Assembly: GCA_944389915.1 (NCBI GenBank)
Contig: CALXOC010000022.1
Location: forward strand, 1 to 32,349
Reading direction: 5' to 3'
Source: an uncultured Opitutales bacterium
GTDB taxonomy: Bacteria; Verrucomicrobiota; Verrucomicrobiia; Opitutales; Intestinicryptomonadaceae
DNA length: 32,349 nt
Under the pieces are notes generated by a model, which was not told where the DNA came from, did no database searches, and saw only the letters and a list, made by a program, of their open reading frames with translations. Shown in pieces: positions 25,443-32,349 of this stretch (its first letter is position 1; the number at the start of each line of letters is the position of its first letter). The position numbers and the translations under genes were made by a program.

Positions 25443-27770
25443 ATGATGAAATACAATTTCGCCAAGTTGACGATTAGAATAATATTTGCCGCCCTCGCCT
25501 TATTGGCAGCAGCGTCATGCTCAAAGAATTCCGAGGAAAGCAAATCGGAGAGGCAGCAGCCAAAGGCTGTAAAAAAGGTAAAACTCTCCGGCCAGGAAAA
25601 GGCACTAAAAAATGCCGGCCAGGCAAAGGAAAAAGCCGAAGCCCGCATTGAAGAAACTCCGAAGGAAAATAAAAACTTTATTTCCATATCGCTTCCTGAG
25701 AGCGGGGCAAGGGCGGGAGAAGCATTTGAATGTTCCGTGGAAATAGCGGCTCCATTCTCAAATCCCTTCAACTCCTCCGACATATCGGTTGAGGCTTATA
25801 TAAGTTCGGATTCCGCGTCGTTTTCGGAAAATATAGCCATGTTTTATATGGGGGGAGATTCAAAGAAATCCAAGTGGAAGTTTATAGTTATTCCTCCCAA
25901 GGCCGGCAATTACAAATGCTCATTCAATGTGCGATCAAAAGATGCCTCCTTCTCGTCTATGGAATATCCATTTAATGTGGCAGCCGGGGCAAAGCCCTCT
26001 TTATATAAAATTAGAAAGAATAATTTTTCGCATTTTTCATCTTCAAAAGATGATAATTTTAGGGGCATAGGCGCAAATTTTAACATAAACATAGACCCTG
26101 CGGCGCGCGATGCAATATTCAAGGGAATGCAAGCAGCCGGGGCAAATGTGGCAAGACTTTCAATAGAAGCTCCCCTCACGCTTATATTGCCCTCGGATTC
26201 CGGCATTTTAAAGGCCGGAAGCGTAAATATAGCCATAGTGGACAAGATTGAGGACTTTATGGATTCCGCAAAAAAACACGGAATAAACACCATAATATCT
26301 TTCTCAAGCCAGCTCTCTTTCAACAAAGACATGTGGAAGAATTCATACTTCGCAAAAAGCGGAGTGACGCCAGAACCCGACGACTTCTTTACTTCTCAAA
26401 AAGCCCAGCGCTTATACGACCGCGCCGTAGAATATCTCGCCTCCCGCATTGGAAGGCGTTCGGACCTTCTCGCATGGGAGCCGTCGTCGGGCATTGATTC
26501 TGTGAACACGGAAAATTTCGATCCGCGAATAAACTGGTTGAGCGCTTTCGCGTCGAATTTGCGCAATTTAATGCATGAATCGAGGCATCCCATATTGCTA
26601 ACTGCCGGAAGCTCGAGCGAGTTTGATTTTATTTGGAATACGGACGCATGCGACATACTCGCCTTTGAAATAGAAAACTCCCGCGATTTCGCCGAATCGG
26701 TAAACGCGCACAGCGATTTCTTTTCAAAGCTGTACAGAAAGGCAGTATCGATATCAAAAATTTCCAATACGGCAAAGTGGAACAGCGACCCATCAAACAT
26801 ATATGTGCACAACGCAATTTGGTCGGGCTTAATGACGCCGTCTCCATTGCTTCCGCTCGCGGATTTCACAAAGAGCGCCTCTATAAAATCCTCTATGGAC
26901 GTTTTAAAAAGGGTATCCGATTTTGAAAAACGCTTCAACACGGCTTCAAAAAATTTGGAATCGCTAAACCTGCAAAACATGGTAGTCGGCGTTTCAAAGA
27001 AGGCTCTTGAAAACTTCACGGAATTTCAACCGGCATTTGGAGAGACGCATCCGTCGCGCGAGTCTTCGTCGGACATAGCCGAAGTGCGCATACTTCCAAA
27101 CGGCACCATATTGAAAAACACGATGCCGGAAGTATGGAAAAGCGGAAGCACAATAACAATAAAACTTGACGACATTCCGAGCGACACCTGCGTGCTTTCA
27201 TTCGAAATTTCCGATGCTACGGCCCCGGCATTGCTTGAAATTTCCCGTGACAGCGAGCCTATAATGAAGAAGGACATCGCTGCTCCGGCAAAAGCTTCAA
27301 AAGCTGCAAAGGCATCAGAAACTGTTGACATAGCCCTAAGGAAGGGGGACCAGGTCCTAACCTTCAGGCTCATTCCAAACGACGGCGCAAAAGCGTCAAT
27401 ACGCGCGAACAACTTCAAGTTGGCGGGAACCGGTTCTAACAGGGGAGTCGCCTCGGTAAAAGTTTACGGCGTAAAGGACAAGAAAAGCTCCGCGACATAC
27501 CTATGGTTTAAGAGAGCCGCAACCGACACATATACATACAACAAATACAAGCTCTACAACCGCGACATTCCAATACTCAAATCTTTTGAGTACACTTTGA
27601 ATCTGGGCAACGAATACGCCATGCGCAATTTTAAAATAGTGTGGTGGGACACCCGAAATTCCAAAGAAATCGCCACGATTGACGCCAAGAGCAACGCCCA
27701 CGGCAAATTGAGCATACAGGTGCCGCAATTTAAATTCGACATAGCGTGCGCAATCGAGGAGTCGAATTGA
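25443..27770 (+). CDS. Large lipoprotein with DUF5060-like domain and glycosidase-like barrel lacking catalytic residues
   Basis: A 775-residue exported lipoprotein: signal peptide ending LAAASC (lipid Cys26), then a charged linker (28-75). Residues about 78-182 resemble the DUF5060 Ig-like domain of putative glycosidases. Residues about 195-500 resemble their GH5-like (beta/alpha)8 barrel, with GANVARLSIEAP, HGINTIISFSSQ and YVHNAIWSGLMT as anchor points. Where active relatives have a WELWNEVD-type acid/base motif this protein has AWEPSSGID (344-352). Where they have a GEFG-type nucleophile motif it has SISKIS (436-441). Both glutamates therefore seem absent and hydrolysis is unlikely. Residues about 545-665 look like a carbohydrate-binding beta-sandwich. 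A final domain (about 668-775, with KIVWWDT) matches the C-terminal module of the same proteins. It sits between ispH and gspG. The fold assignment is by pattern memory, not by search. Confidence 0.7.
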   Translation: MMKYNFAKLTIRIIFAALALLAAASCSKNSEESKSERQQPKAVKKVKLSGQEKALKNAGQAKEKAEARIEETPKENKNFISISLPESGARAGEAFECSVEIAAPFSNPFNSSDISVEAYISSDSASFSENIAMFYMGGDSKKSKWKFIVIPPKAGNYKCSFNVRSKDASFSSMEYPFNVAAGAKPSLYKIRKNNFSHFSSSKDDNFRGIGANFNINIDPAARDAIFKGMQAAGANVARLSIEAPLTLILPSDSGILKAGSVNIAIVDKIEDFMDSAKKHGINTIISFSSQLSFNKDMWKNSYFAKSGVTPEPDDFFTSQKAQRLYDRAVEYLASRIGRRSDLLAWEPSSGIDSVNTENFDPRINWLSAFASNLRNLMHESRHPILLTAGSSSEFDFIWNTDACDILAFEIENSRDFAESVNAHSDFFSKLYRKAVSISKISNTAKWNSDPSNIYVHNAIWSGLMTPSPLLPLADFTKSASIKSSMDVLKRVSDFEKRFNTASKNLESLNLQNMVVGVSKKALENFTEFQPAFGETHPSRESSSDIAEVRILPNGTILKNTMPEVWKSGSTITIKLDDIPSDTCVLSFEISDATAPALLEISRDSEPIMKKDIAAPAKASKAAKASETVDIALRKGDQVLTFRLIPNDGAKASIRANNFKLAGTGSNRGVASVKVYGVKDKKSSATYLWFKRAATDTYTYNKYKLYNRDIPILKSFEYTLNLGNEYAMRNFKIVWWDTRNSKEIATIDAKSNAHGKLSIQVPQFKFDIACAIEESN

Positions 27771-27817
27771 TTGAAACTCTCGCGCCCGCATTGCGTTTAA
27801 CTAAAATAAAGGAGCAC

Positions 27818-28261
27818 ATGAAAATGCATATTTCCAAAAAAAAGGCGCACGCCGCGCGCGGGGCGTTTACGCTCATTGAAATTCTGTTGGCCATAGCCAT
27901 GATATCCATATTGGCAACCATTGTAGTTACCAACATAGACAAGACCATGACCAGTTCCCAAACAAAAATCGCAGAAACTTTTGTAAATAGCTCTCTGGGG
28001 ACGCCTATGATGACGTTTAAACTGGCGATCGGGCGCTATCCTACAACTGAGGAGGGCATATCGGCACTATACAAGGCCCCCGAGGGCATTAGCGACAGAT
28101 GGAACGGCCCGTATATAAAAACCATACCTCTCGACCCGTGGGGCAATCCCTATCAATACCGTTACCCGGCGCAAAAGAGCGTTGAGGGCTACGACGTTTG
28201 GTCTATGGGCCCCGACGGCAAGAGCGACACCGACGACGATATCGGCAACTGGAAAAAATAG
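27818..28261 (+). CDS. gspG: Type II secretion major pseudopilin GspG
   Basis: Major pseudopilin of the type II secretion pseudopilus. A short basic leader (KMHISKKKAHAARGA) precedes FTLIEILLAIAMISILATIV, the class III prepilin segment, with Ala at -1 if Phe is residue +1. The C-terminal half has the GspG hallmarks PTTEEGISALYKAP, WNGPYIKTIPLDPWGNPYQY and the calcium-loop region SMGPDGKSDTDDDIGNWKK. AAAGGAG at 27807-27813/27808-27814 is one of the best ribosome-binding sites in the window. It allows ATG 27818 (close spacing) or ATG 27824 (9 nt); the longer frame back to 27746 overlaps the lipoprotein and is not favoured. It leads the gspG-K block, 47 bp after the lipoprotein gene. Confidence 0.93.
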   Translation: MKMHISKKKAHAARGAFTLIEILLAIAMISILATIVVTNIDKTMTSSQTKIAETFVNSSLGTPMMTFKLAIGRYPTTEEGISALYKAPEGISDRWNGPYIKTIPLDPWGNPYQYRYPAQKSVEGYDVWSMGPDGKSDTDDDIGNWKK

Positions 28262-28363
28262 CGCGCCTTCTTGCGCAACGGACGGCATTTATGCGAATGC
28301 GCAAAACATATGCCGACATTTTAGTGCCGTATTTAGCGCATTGGGGCAAGAATGGGGATTTTC

Positions 28364-28924
28364 ATGAAGTTCTCTGTTGCAATAGGCAATAAGAAGGCTT
28401 TCACAATAGTGGAGCTTCTTCTTGTGGTGGCTTTAATTGCGCTCTTCGCAGGGATAATCGCTTCAGCCGTAGCCATAAACTCCAGCACCTTTTCTGCAAG
28501 GGCTCCTGACAGGGTATTTCTAAACGCCCTCAAGCGCGCGCGTTTTGAAGCTTCAAGCCGAGGACGCGAAATATCCATAACTTTTGATAACAGGGGATTT
28601 CTCCTGCTTAGCGATTCCGAAACGTCGGAGGAAATATGCCGACTATTTTTAAAGTCCGACGTGCAAAAAATTTGGGAAAGCGCCTCAAAAGGGGGATCCG
28701 AGCCGGATTGGAGCAAATACCCCAACAGGGTGGAAATGAATTTTTACATTGTCCCGCCGCGCGTAATAGGCTCTACAACGAGGGAATATTCAGAAATGCC
28801 GGTGCGGAGATTGCGAATGAGCCCAAATACCTCCATGACTCCGTCAAAATTGGAAATACGCGAGGAGGGTTGTCCCGATATTACGCTTGAATTAGATCCA
28901 TTTTGCGCGGCGGAAAAGATTTAA
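28364..28924 (+). CDS. gspH: GspH-type minor pseudopilin
   Basis: Type IV pilin-like protein with leader MKFSVAIGNKKA and hydrophobic helix FTIVELLLVVALIALFAGII. The position directly after gspG and the size (187 residues) fit GspH, as does the basic block LNALKRARFEASSRGREISI soon after the helix, a common GspH/FimT pattern. The globular part is otherwise not conserved enough to confirm. Two starts are possible: ATG 28364 (GGGGA 5 nt upstream, used here) or ATG 28352 (GGGG 5 nt upstream, four residues longer). The 100 bp between gspG and this gene contain no recognised feature. Confidence 0.82.
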   Translation: MKFSVAIGNKKAFTIVELLLVVALIALFAGIIASAVAINSSTFSARAPDRVFLNALKRARFEASSRGREISITFDNRGFLLLSDSETSEEICRLFLKSDVQKIWESASKGGSEPDWSKYPNRVEMNFYIVPPRVIGSTTREYSEMPVRRLRMSPNTSMTPSKLEIREEGCPDITLELDPFCAAEKI

Positions 28925-28925
28925 A

Positions 28926-29414
28926 ATGAGGGGAAGATTTAACACCACTCAACAAGAAAACAGCAGCGGACTTACTTTGCGCCGCGCCTTCACGCTTGTT
29001 GAATCGATTCTTGCGCTGGCAATATTTGCCATGGCTTCCGCCGCCATATCCCAAGTATGCTACAACTGCATATATCCGCTGTCCATAGCCGACGAGAAGC
29101 CCGACTCCGCAGCAACAATGGATCTGTGCCTTGCCGCGATTCAAGACGTCAGCGACTACGACGCGCTCGACGACGGCATAGACGTAACCGGCCTCGACGG
29201 CACGAGATTCAGAGTCTACGGCTACGCTGAACCCACTCAAATTCCGGATTTGTTCGAGCTTGAGATGGTAGCGCGCGGAGAGTCTAAGGAAATCAAGACA
29301 AAGGTGCTTGTAATACGCAAGGGCTGGTATGAAGACACCAACCTGCGCGACGACCTCGTTGAAGACAGGACCGATTTTCTCGAGGAGAAGAGAAAGGCTG
29401 ACGTTAGAAGATGA
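28926..29414 (+). CDS. gspI: GspI-type minor pseudopilin
   Basis: A 162-residue pilin-like protein with a polar leader ending LTLRRA and then FTLVESILALAIFAMASAAI. GspI members keep the FTLxEVLxAL-like start, and this is the third gene of a G-H-I-J-K order, which supports GspI although the globular domain is divergent. It starts one base after the gspH stop and its own stop overlaps gspJ by 4 bp (ATGA). The C terminus is strongly charged (DLVEDRTDFLEEKRKADVRR). Confidence 0.78.
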   Translation: MRGRFNTTQQENSSGLTLRRAFTLVESILALAIFAMASAAISQVCYNCIYPLSIADEKPDSAATMDLCLAAIQDVSDYDALDDGIDVTGLDGTRFRVYGYAEPTQIPDLFELEMVARGESKEIKTKVLVIRKGWYEDTNLRDDLVEDRTDFLEEKRKADVRR

Positions 29415-30085
29415 ACGCAAGCGCGCGCAAAAAAAACAAAGCCAGAAGCGCCTTCACTCTTGTGGAGACCGTAATGGCCATAGCAGTCTCCTCCATAGTC
29501 ATGCTGGGCTGCTGCGCATTGATGTTCGACATGGTTAATATACTTGAATTCTTCGAGCGCGGCTGGACCCTGCGCGGGCACGCGGACGGAGTTGAAAAAT
29601 TTCTGCGCTCCATGGCGATGTCGTCGCGCTTTACCGATGCCTCCAAGATAGAGGAAACGCTTACGGCGAATTCTTCGGGAACTGTGGTTGTCGCAAAGTT
29701 GCCCGAGGACGTTCGCACGATGCAATACTATCTCTGTTTCGGAGTTCAGGAAGACATTCCATTTCTTCCCGCATTCAGGGAGTTGTCGCCTGAAAAGATA
29801 TGCTATCTGGTTCTCGACGACGAGGGGCTTTCCATTGTGTGGCAATTCGCCAACCCCGAAGACGAAGACGGCGAAAGAGCGGTTTTTAAAAGCGTGGTGT
29901 CGCGCTGGGTCAAGGAATTGGTTTACATATATTCAGACGACGACAACTGGGAGGAGGAACGCGAAATAGACACAAGCAGGCAAAGCATGCCAAGCTATAT
30001 AAAACTAATTTTTGAGAGAAAAGGCGAAAAGATAGAGAGAATAATAAGCTTAAGCGGAATGTTGGATTTTCAAATAGCAAAATGA
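29411..30085 (+). CDS. gspJ: GspJ-type minor pseudopilin
   Basis: A 224-residue pilin-like protein: leader with five basic residues ending KARSA, then FTLVETVMAIAVSSIVMLGC. Length, the larger beta-rich globular part and the place before gspK fit GspJ, which caps the pseudopilus tip with GspI and GspK. The helix end contains two adjacent cysteines (GCCALMFD), unusual for this family. It is coupled to both neighbours by 4-bp ATGA overlaps, so gspI-gspJ-gspK are very probably translated as one unit. Confidence 0.8.
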   Translation: MNASARKKNKARSAFTLVETVMAIAVSSIVMLGCCALMFDMVNILEFFERGWTLRGHADGVEKFLRSMAMSSRFTDASKIEETLTANSSGTVVVAKLPEDVRTMQYYLCFGVQEDIPFLPAFRELSPEKICYLVLDDEGLSIVWQFANPEDEDGERAVFKSVVSRWVKELVYIYSDDDNWEEEREIDTSRQSMPSYIKLIFERKGEKIERIISLSGMLDFQIAK

Positions 30086-31182
30086 AAAATTGCAAGACAC
30101 GCAGGGCTTCGGCCTTGATATTTGTGCTGGGGCTGGTTTTCGCAGCATCGGCGATATCCCTTGCGCTTGTTGAGTACGCCACCGCCGACCTCAAGCCGCG
30201 GACGTCGATTCTCCGCCAGCAAATACTCCGCCAGGAGGCATACTCCGCATTGAGCGCCGCCATAGCGGTCATAGAGGAATACAATTCAATAGACGGCGGC
30301 ATATATTCGGACTTGCAAGGCTGGGACAAACCGCTGTCCGACGGCCGCGTAAAGCTGCCCGAAGCTTCCCACGCCGACGTGAAAGTTACAGACGAAAGCG
30401 CGAAAATATCCCTGCGCGGGCTCGACTCTGCATCTCTTGCGAAAATCATAGAGTACCTCGGATTGTCTGAGCGCGACGCCGAAACTTGCGCGGATTGCAT
30501 TATAGATTGGTGCGACGAAGACGAAGTGGCGTCATTAAACGGCGCCGAAAAAGACGACTACAATACCGGAGAGGCCCTCCCCCCAAACCGCCCCATGGAA
30601 TCATTTAGCGAGCTGAAGCTGATAAAAAATGTCAGAGATTTGTTCTTTGACGAAAGCGGAAATGCAAATGATGTCTACAAGCGCTTCGTGCAAATAATAA
30701 CGCTCGAGAACACAACCGAATGCAATTTAAATTGCGCCTCTGAAGAGACGCTTGCCGCCCTATTGGCAATAGAGGAAAAGGATTACGATCCGAATTTGTA
30801 CAAGGCCATAAGGGGCCAGATAGGCTCGATAGACGACGGCATTGTGTGGGTCAAAAGCTTGGCCGAAATATCCGCGCGCGGGGCGGCCGATGTGCCCTCC
30901 AACGGAACGGGCTGCCAGGTTCAGCTGTTAAAGATAGAAATAGTGGTAAAAAGGGGAGTAGGCGAATACCGCCTCGACGCATTTTACGGACTTCCGGACT
31001 TGATGCAAAATACATCTTCAGACGGCGGAGCCGCGGCGTCGAAGTCGAAAACTGATTCCAATGCGTCGAAAAACGCCGACAAAGCCGGGCTCCAAAACGC
31101 CGCAATAAAGACCTCCAGCTCGTCTTCGAAAGAGCTTGGAACTTTCAGGATATTGAAAGTATTTGAACGCGGCTCAAAGTAG
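30082..31182 (+). CDS. gspK: GspK-type minor pseudopilin (pseudopilus tip)
   Basis: Tip subunit of the type II pseudopilus. The N terminus (KTRRASALIFVLGLVFAASA) is a pilin-like segment without Glu at +5, as is normal for GspK. The SAM-like domain carries the family block CADCIIDWCDEDEVASLNGA (about 137-156), followed by a gap and NRPMESFSELKLIKNV (about 172-187), matching the DWxDxD and N.PM.S..EL pattern of GspK. At 366 residues the size is right. The C-terminal 50 residues are low-complexity Ser/Lys/Ala. No outer-membrane secretin or ATPase gene follows; the next gene is on the other strand. Confidence 0.88.
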   Translation: MKNCKTRRASALIFVLGLVFAASAISLALVEYATADLKPRTSILRQQILRQEAYSALSAAIAVIEEYNSIDGGIYSDLQGWDKPLSDGRVKLPEASHADVKVTDESAKISLRGLDSASLAKIIEYLGLSERDAETCADCIIDWCDEDEVASLNGAEKDDYNTGEALPPNRPMESFSELKLIKNVRDLFFDESGNANDVYKRFVQIITLENTTECNLNCASEETLAALLAIEEKDYDPNLYKAIRGQIGSIDDGIVWVKSLAEISARGAADVPSNGTGCQVQLLKIEIVVKRGVGEYRLDAFYGLPDLMQNTSSDGGAAASKSKTDSNASKNADKAGLQNAAIKTSSSSSKELGTFRILKVFERGSK

Positions 31183-31229
31183 CAAAATTGCGTCCTGCGC
31201 GCATACGCCGCGGGCTAAAAAACAAAGAT

Positions 31230-32126
31230 TTAGTTTTTGGGCCCCATATCAGAAACCGCTTTGTCCGCTATTTCGCGGAAATGCTTCGCGTCGGCCTCCG
31301 ACATGTTGTCGGGAACAAAACTGATTTTTGCGGCTGGCTCTCCGTACAGGCTCGCGAACCATACGCACGCCTGCAAATAATTCCCGTAACTGTTTAAATG
31401 TATGCAGTCCGCAGTTATTTTCATGCTTCCGTCTTTGCCTTTCTTCCAGAAGGATTTCCCCACTATATCGCCGGATTGCCGCGGAAGATCCGGATACCTG
31501 TACGACGCCAATTCCACATCTGTGGGAATTTTAAATTTCACTGGATTGGCTGCGCGCGCAAGCTCCACGGCATATCCTGTGGGTATTTGTTCCAATCCCA
31601 TCTCGGCGGCAAGTTTCGCATATGCCTTCTTTAGGCGGTCAAACATTTCAGCATTGTCAAACCCCCACTTTGCAAGCCTCGGGGAGTCCGCCCTGTAAGA
31701 CCATGTTTGTTGAATCATAACTTTCGCGTTGGGAGCGTGCTTTTTTACATAATCGTAAATTTTTTTTGCGTACGGCTGGTAGCTTTCGGGCATCCAACTT
31801 TCGTGGCTTGCCTGCTGTATGGTAACAATGTCCCACTTCCGGCTTTTGAGTATCTCTTCAAGCCTACGCTTCCCCTTGTCGTAAATTTTCAAGCCGGGCT
31901 CGGACTCCTCTTTACTGATATACGCCCAATGCCTCTTCAATTCGCAGCCCCCGAAATTTGCGAATTCCAAATGCAAGGTATTTCCAGGAACAGACGAAAC
32001 AACCTTCTTAAAATACGGATCAAGGCTCTGTGAAAAGCTGTTGCCTATTGTAAGAACGCTCAAATCCCGCGCAGAAACAATGGCTGCGTTTATAAACAAA
32101 AAAGCTATAAAGATTTTTTTTGACAT
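31230..32126 (-). CDS. Exported SGNH-hydrolase-like protein (DUF4886 type)
   Basis: A 298-residue protein with a short signal peptide (KKIFIAFLFINAAIVSA) and the pattern of DUF4886 proteins, an SGNH-like hydrolase group. The start LTIGNSFSQSLDPYFKK supplies a probable nucleophile Ser30; FANFGGCEL (about 55-63) and TIQQASHESW (about 102-111) are the next blocks; and ADCIHLNSYGNYLQ (about 239-252) gives the Asp240-x-x-His243 pair. Such enzymes often act as esterases on decorated sugars, but the substrate here is unknown. It lies 44 bp downstream of the sialidase-like gene on the same strand and has no Shine-Dalgarno sequence. Confidence 0.8.
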   Translation of the reverse strand: MSKKIFIAFLFINAAIVSARDLSVLTIGNSFSQSLDPYFKKVVSSVPGNTLHLEFANFGGCELKRHWAYISKEESEPGLKIYDKGKRRLEEILKSRKWDIVTIQQASHESWMPESYQPYAKKIYDYVKKHAPNAKVMIQQTWSYRADSPRLAKWGFDNAEMFDRLKKAYAKLAAEMGLEQIPTGYAVELARAANPVKFKIPTDVELASYRYPDLPRQSGDIVGKSFWKKGKDGSMKITADCIHLNSYGNYLQACVWFASLYGEPAAKISFVPDNMSEADAKHFREIADKAVSDMGPKN

Positions 32127-32170
32127 GGTTGGAAATTTCTTAATTTCATTTATAAATTAAGCAATTAAAA

Positions 32171-32349
32171 TTATTGCTCGCATGTTGCGCGCATAAAACG
32201 CTGCTTAATCTTTTCTGGAGTCCATCTAACGGCAAAGAGGCCCGTTTTCTTTGGAGGGGGCAAGCCCATATTATGGTAAAACACGGTTATTATGTCCCCG
32301 TTTGGAAGTTCGGCCGACGTCGGATAGCCCATATCGTGGGTAAAACTTA
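32171..32349 (-). CDS. 3' end of a sialidase-like (BNR-repeat) protein, cut by window edge
   Basis: The minus-strand frame entering from the right edge stays open for 59 codons to a TAA at 32171-32173. Its translation includes HDMGYPTSAELPNGDIITVF, then YHNMGLPPP and a basic ending RWTPEKIKQRFMRATCEQ. The GYPTSAELPNGDIITVFYH pattern followed by a xRW element matches the last beta-propeller blade of exo-sialidase-like and related BNR-repeat glycosidases. Only the C-terminal end is visible, so activity and substrate cannot be judged. It appears to precede the DUF4886 gene in one transcription unit. Confidence 0.6.
   Translation of the reverse strand, partial: SFTHDMGYPTSAELPNGDIITVFYHNMGLPPPKKTGLFAVRWTPEKIKQRFMRATCEQ

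Noticed and set aside
27746-27817. 24-codon N-terminal extension of gspG
   Set aside because: Overlaps the end of the lipoprotein gene; the strong AAAGGAG and a normal short prepilin leader favour the ATG at 27818 or 27824.
31183-31229. Terminator between gspK and the convergent DUF4886 gene
   Set aside because: The 47-bp gap is GC-rich with a short A run but I found no convincing stem followed by a T run on either strand.
1-32349. tRNA, rRNA, CRISPR arrays, insertion sequences or prophage genes
   Set aside because: None was recognised on reading; intergenic space is too small for most, and no transposase, integrase or spaced repeats were seen. A tRNA or Rfam scan was not possible here.

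Overview
The window looks like ordinary chromosome from a Gram-negative bacterium with an outer membrane. It encodes an LptD-type LPS assembly protein, a set of type II secretion pseudopilins, a lipoprotein and a periplasmic Prc protease. The mix of gene families (ScpA next to GlmM, a DUF5060-type lipoprotein, pseudopilins with an AFTLVE-like signature, DUF4886 and sialidase-like proteins) suggests Verrucomicrobiota, perhaps Opitutae, possibly from a host-associated or glycan-rich habitat. That placement is an inference from gene content, not from a marker gene. Isoleucine is written mostly as ATA, and many first genes of transcription units lack a Shine-Dalgarno sequence. Coding density is very high: the longest gap is 233 bp, and no stretch over 300 bp lacks a gene.

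Layout. (1) At 1-1919, rnr runs on the plus strand with its 5' end cut off by the window edge. It converges on a ten-gene minus-strand run (11688 down to 2045): rluB-like, ribBA-like, ribH, nusB, ftsY, aroB, tatD-like, tcdA, rhomboid and prc. Most of these genes are a few bases apart or overlap. (2) A 233-bp divergent region with repeated palindromes separates that run from plus-strand lptD, scpA, a small unknown gene, glmM and a TPR gene, closed by a strong intrinsic terminator. (3) On the minus strand follow an HtrA-like protein without catalytic residues, metX, metW and clpP. (4) hemB (minus) and cysS (plus) diverge from only 43 bp. After cysS come ispH, a large lipoprotein built like a glycosidase but lacking its catalytic residues, and gspG, gspH, gspI, gspJ and gspK. 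(5) The right end holds a minus-strand DUF4886 SGNH-hydrolase gene and, upstream of it, the 3' end of a sialidase-like gene.

Functions. Most of the window is core metabolism and envelope maintenance: RNA decay, rRNA and tRNA modification, riboflavin, chorismate, heme, isoprenoid and methionine synthesis, protein targeting, peptidoglycan precursor and LPS export. The most unusual content is a set of proteins that keep a fold but lose the active site: the GTP cyclohydrolase II half of RibBA, the HtrA-like protein, and the DUF5060/GH-like lipoprotein. The last lies directly upstream of a complete pseudopilin set whose members all have Ala rather than Gly before the predicted cleavage point. No RNA genes, CRISPR arrays, insertion sequences or known riboswitches were recognised.
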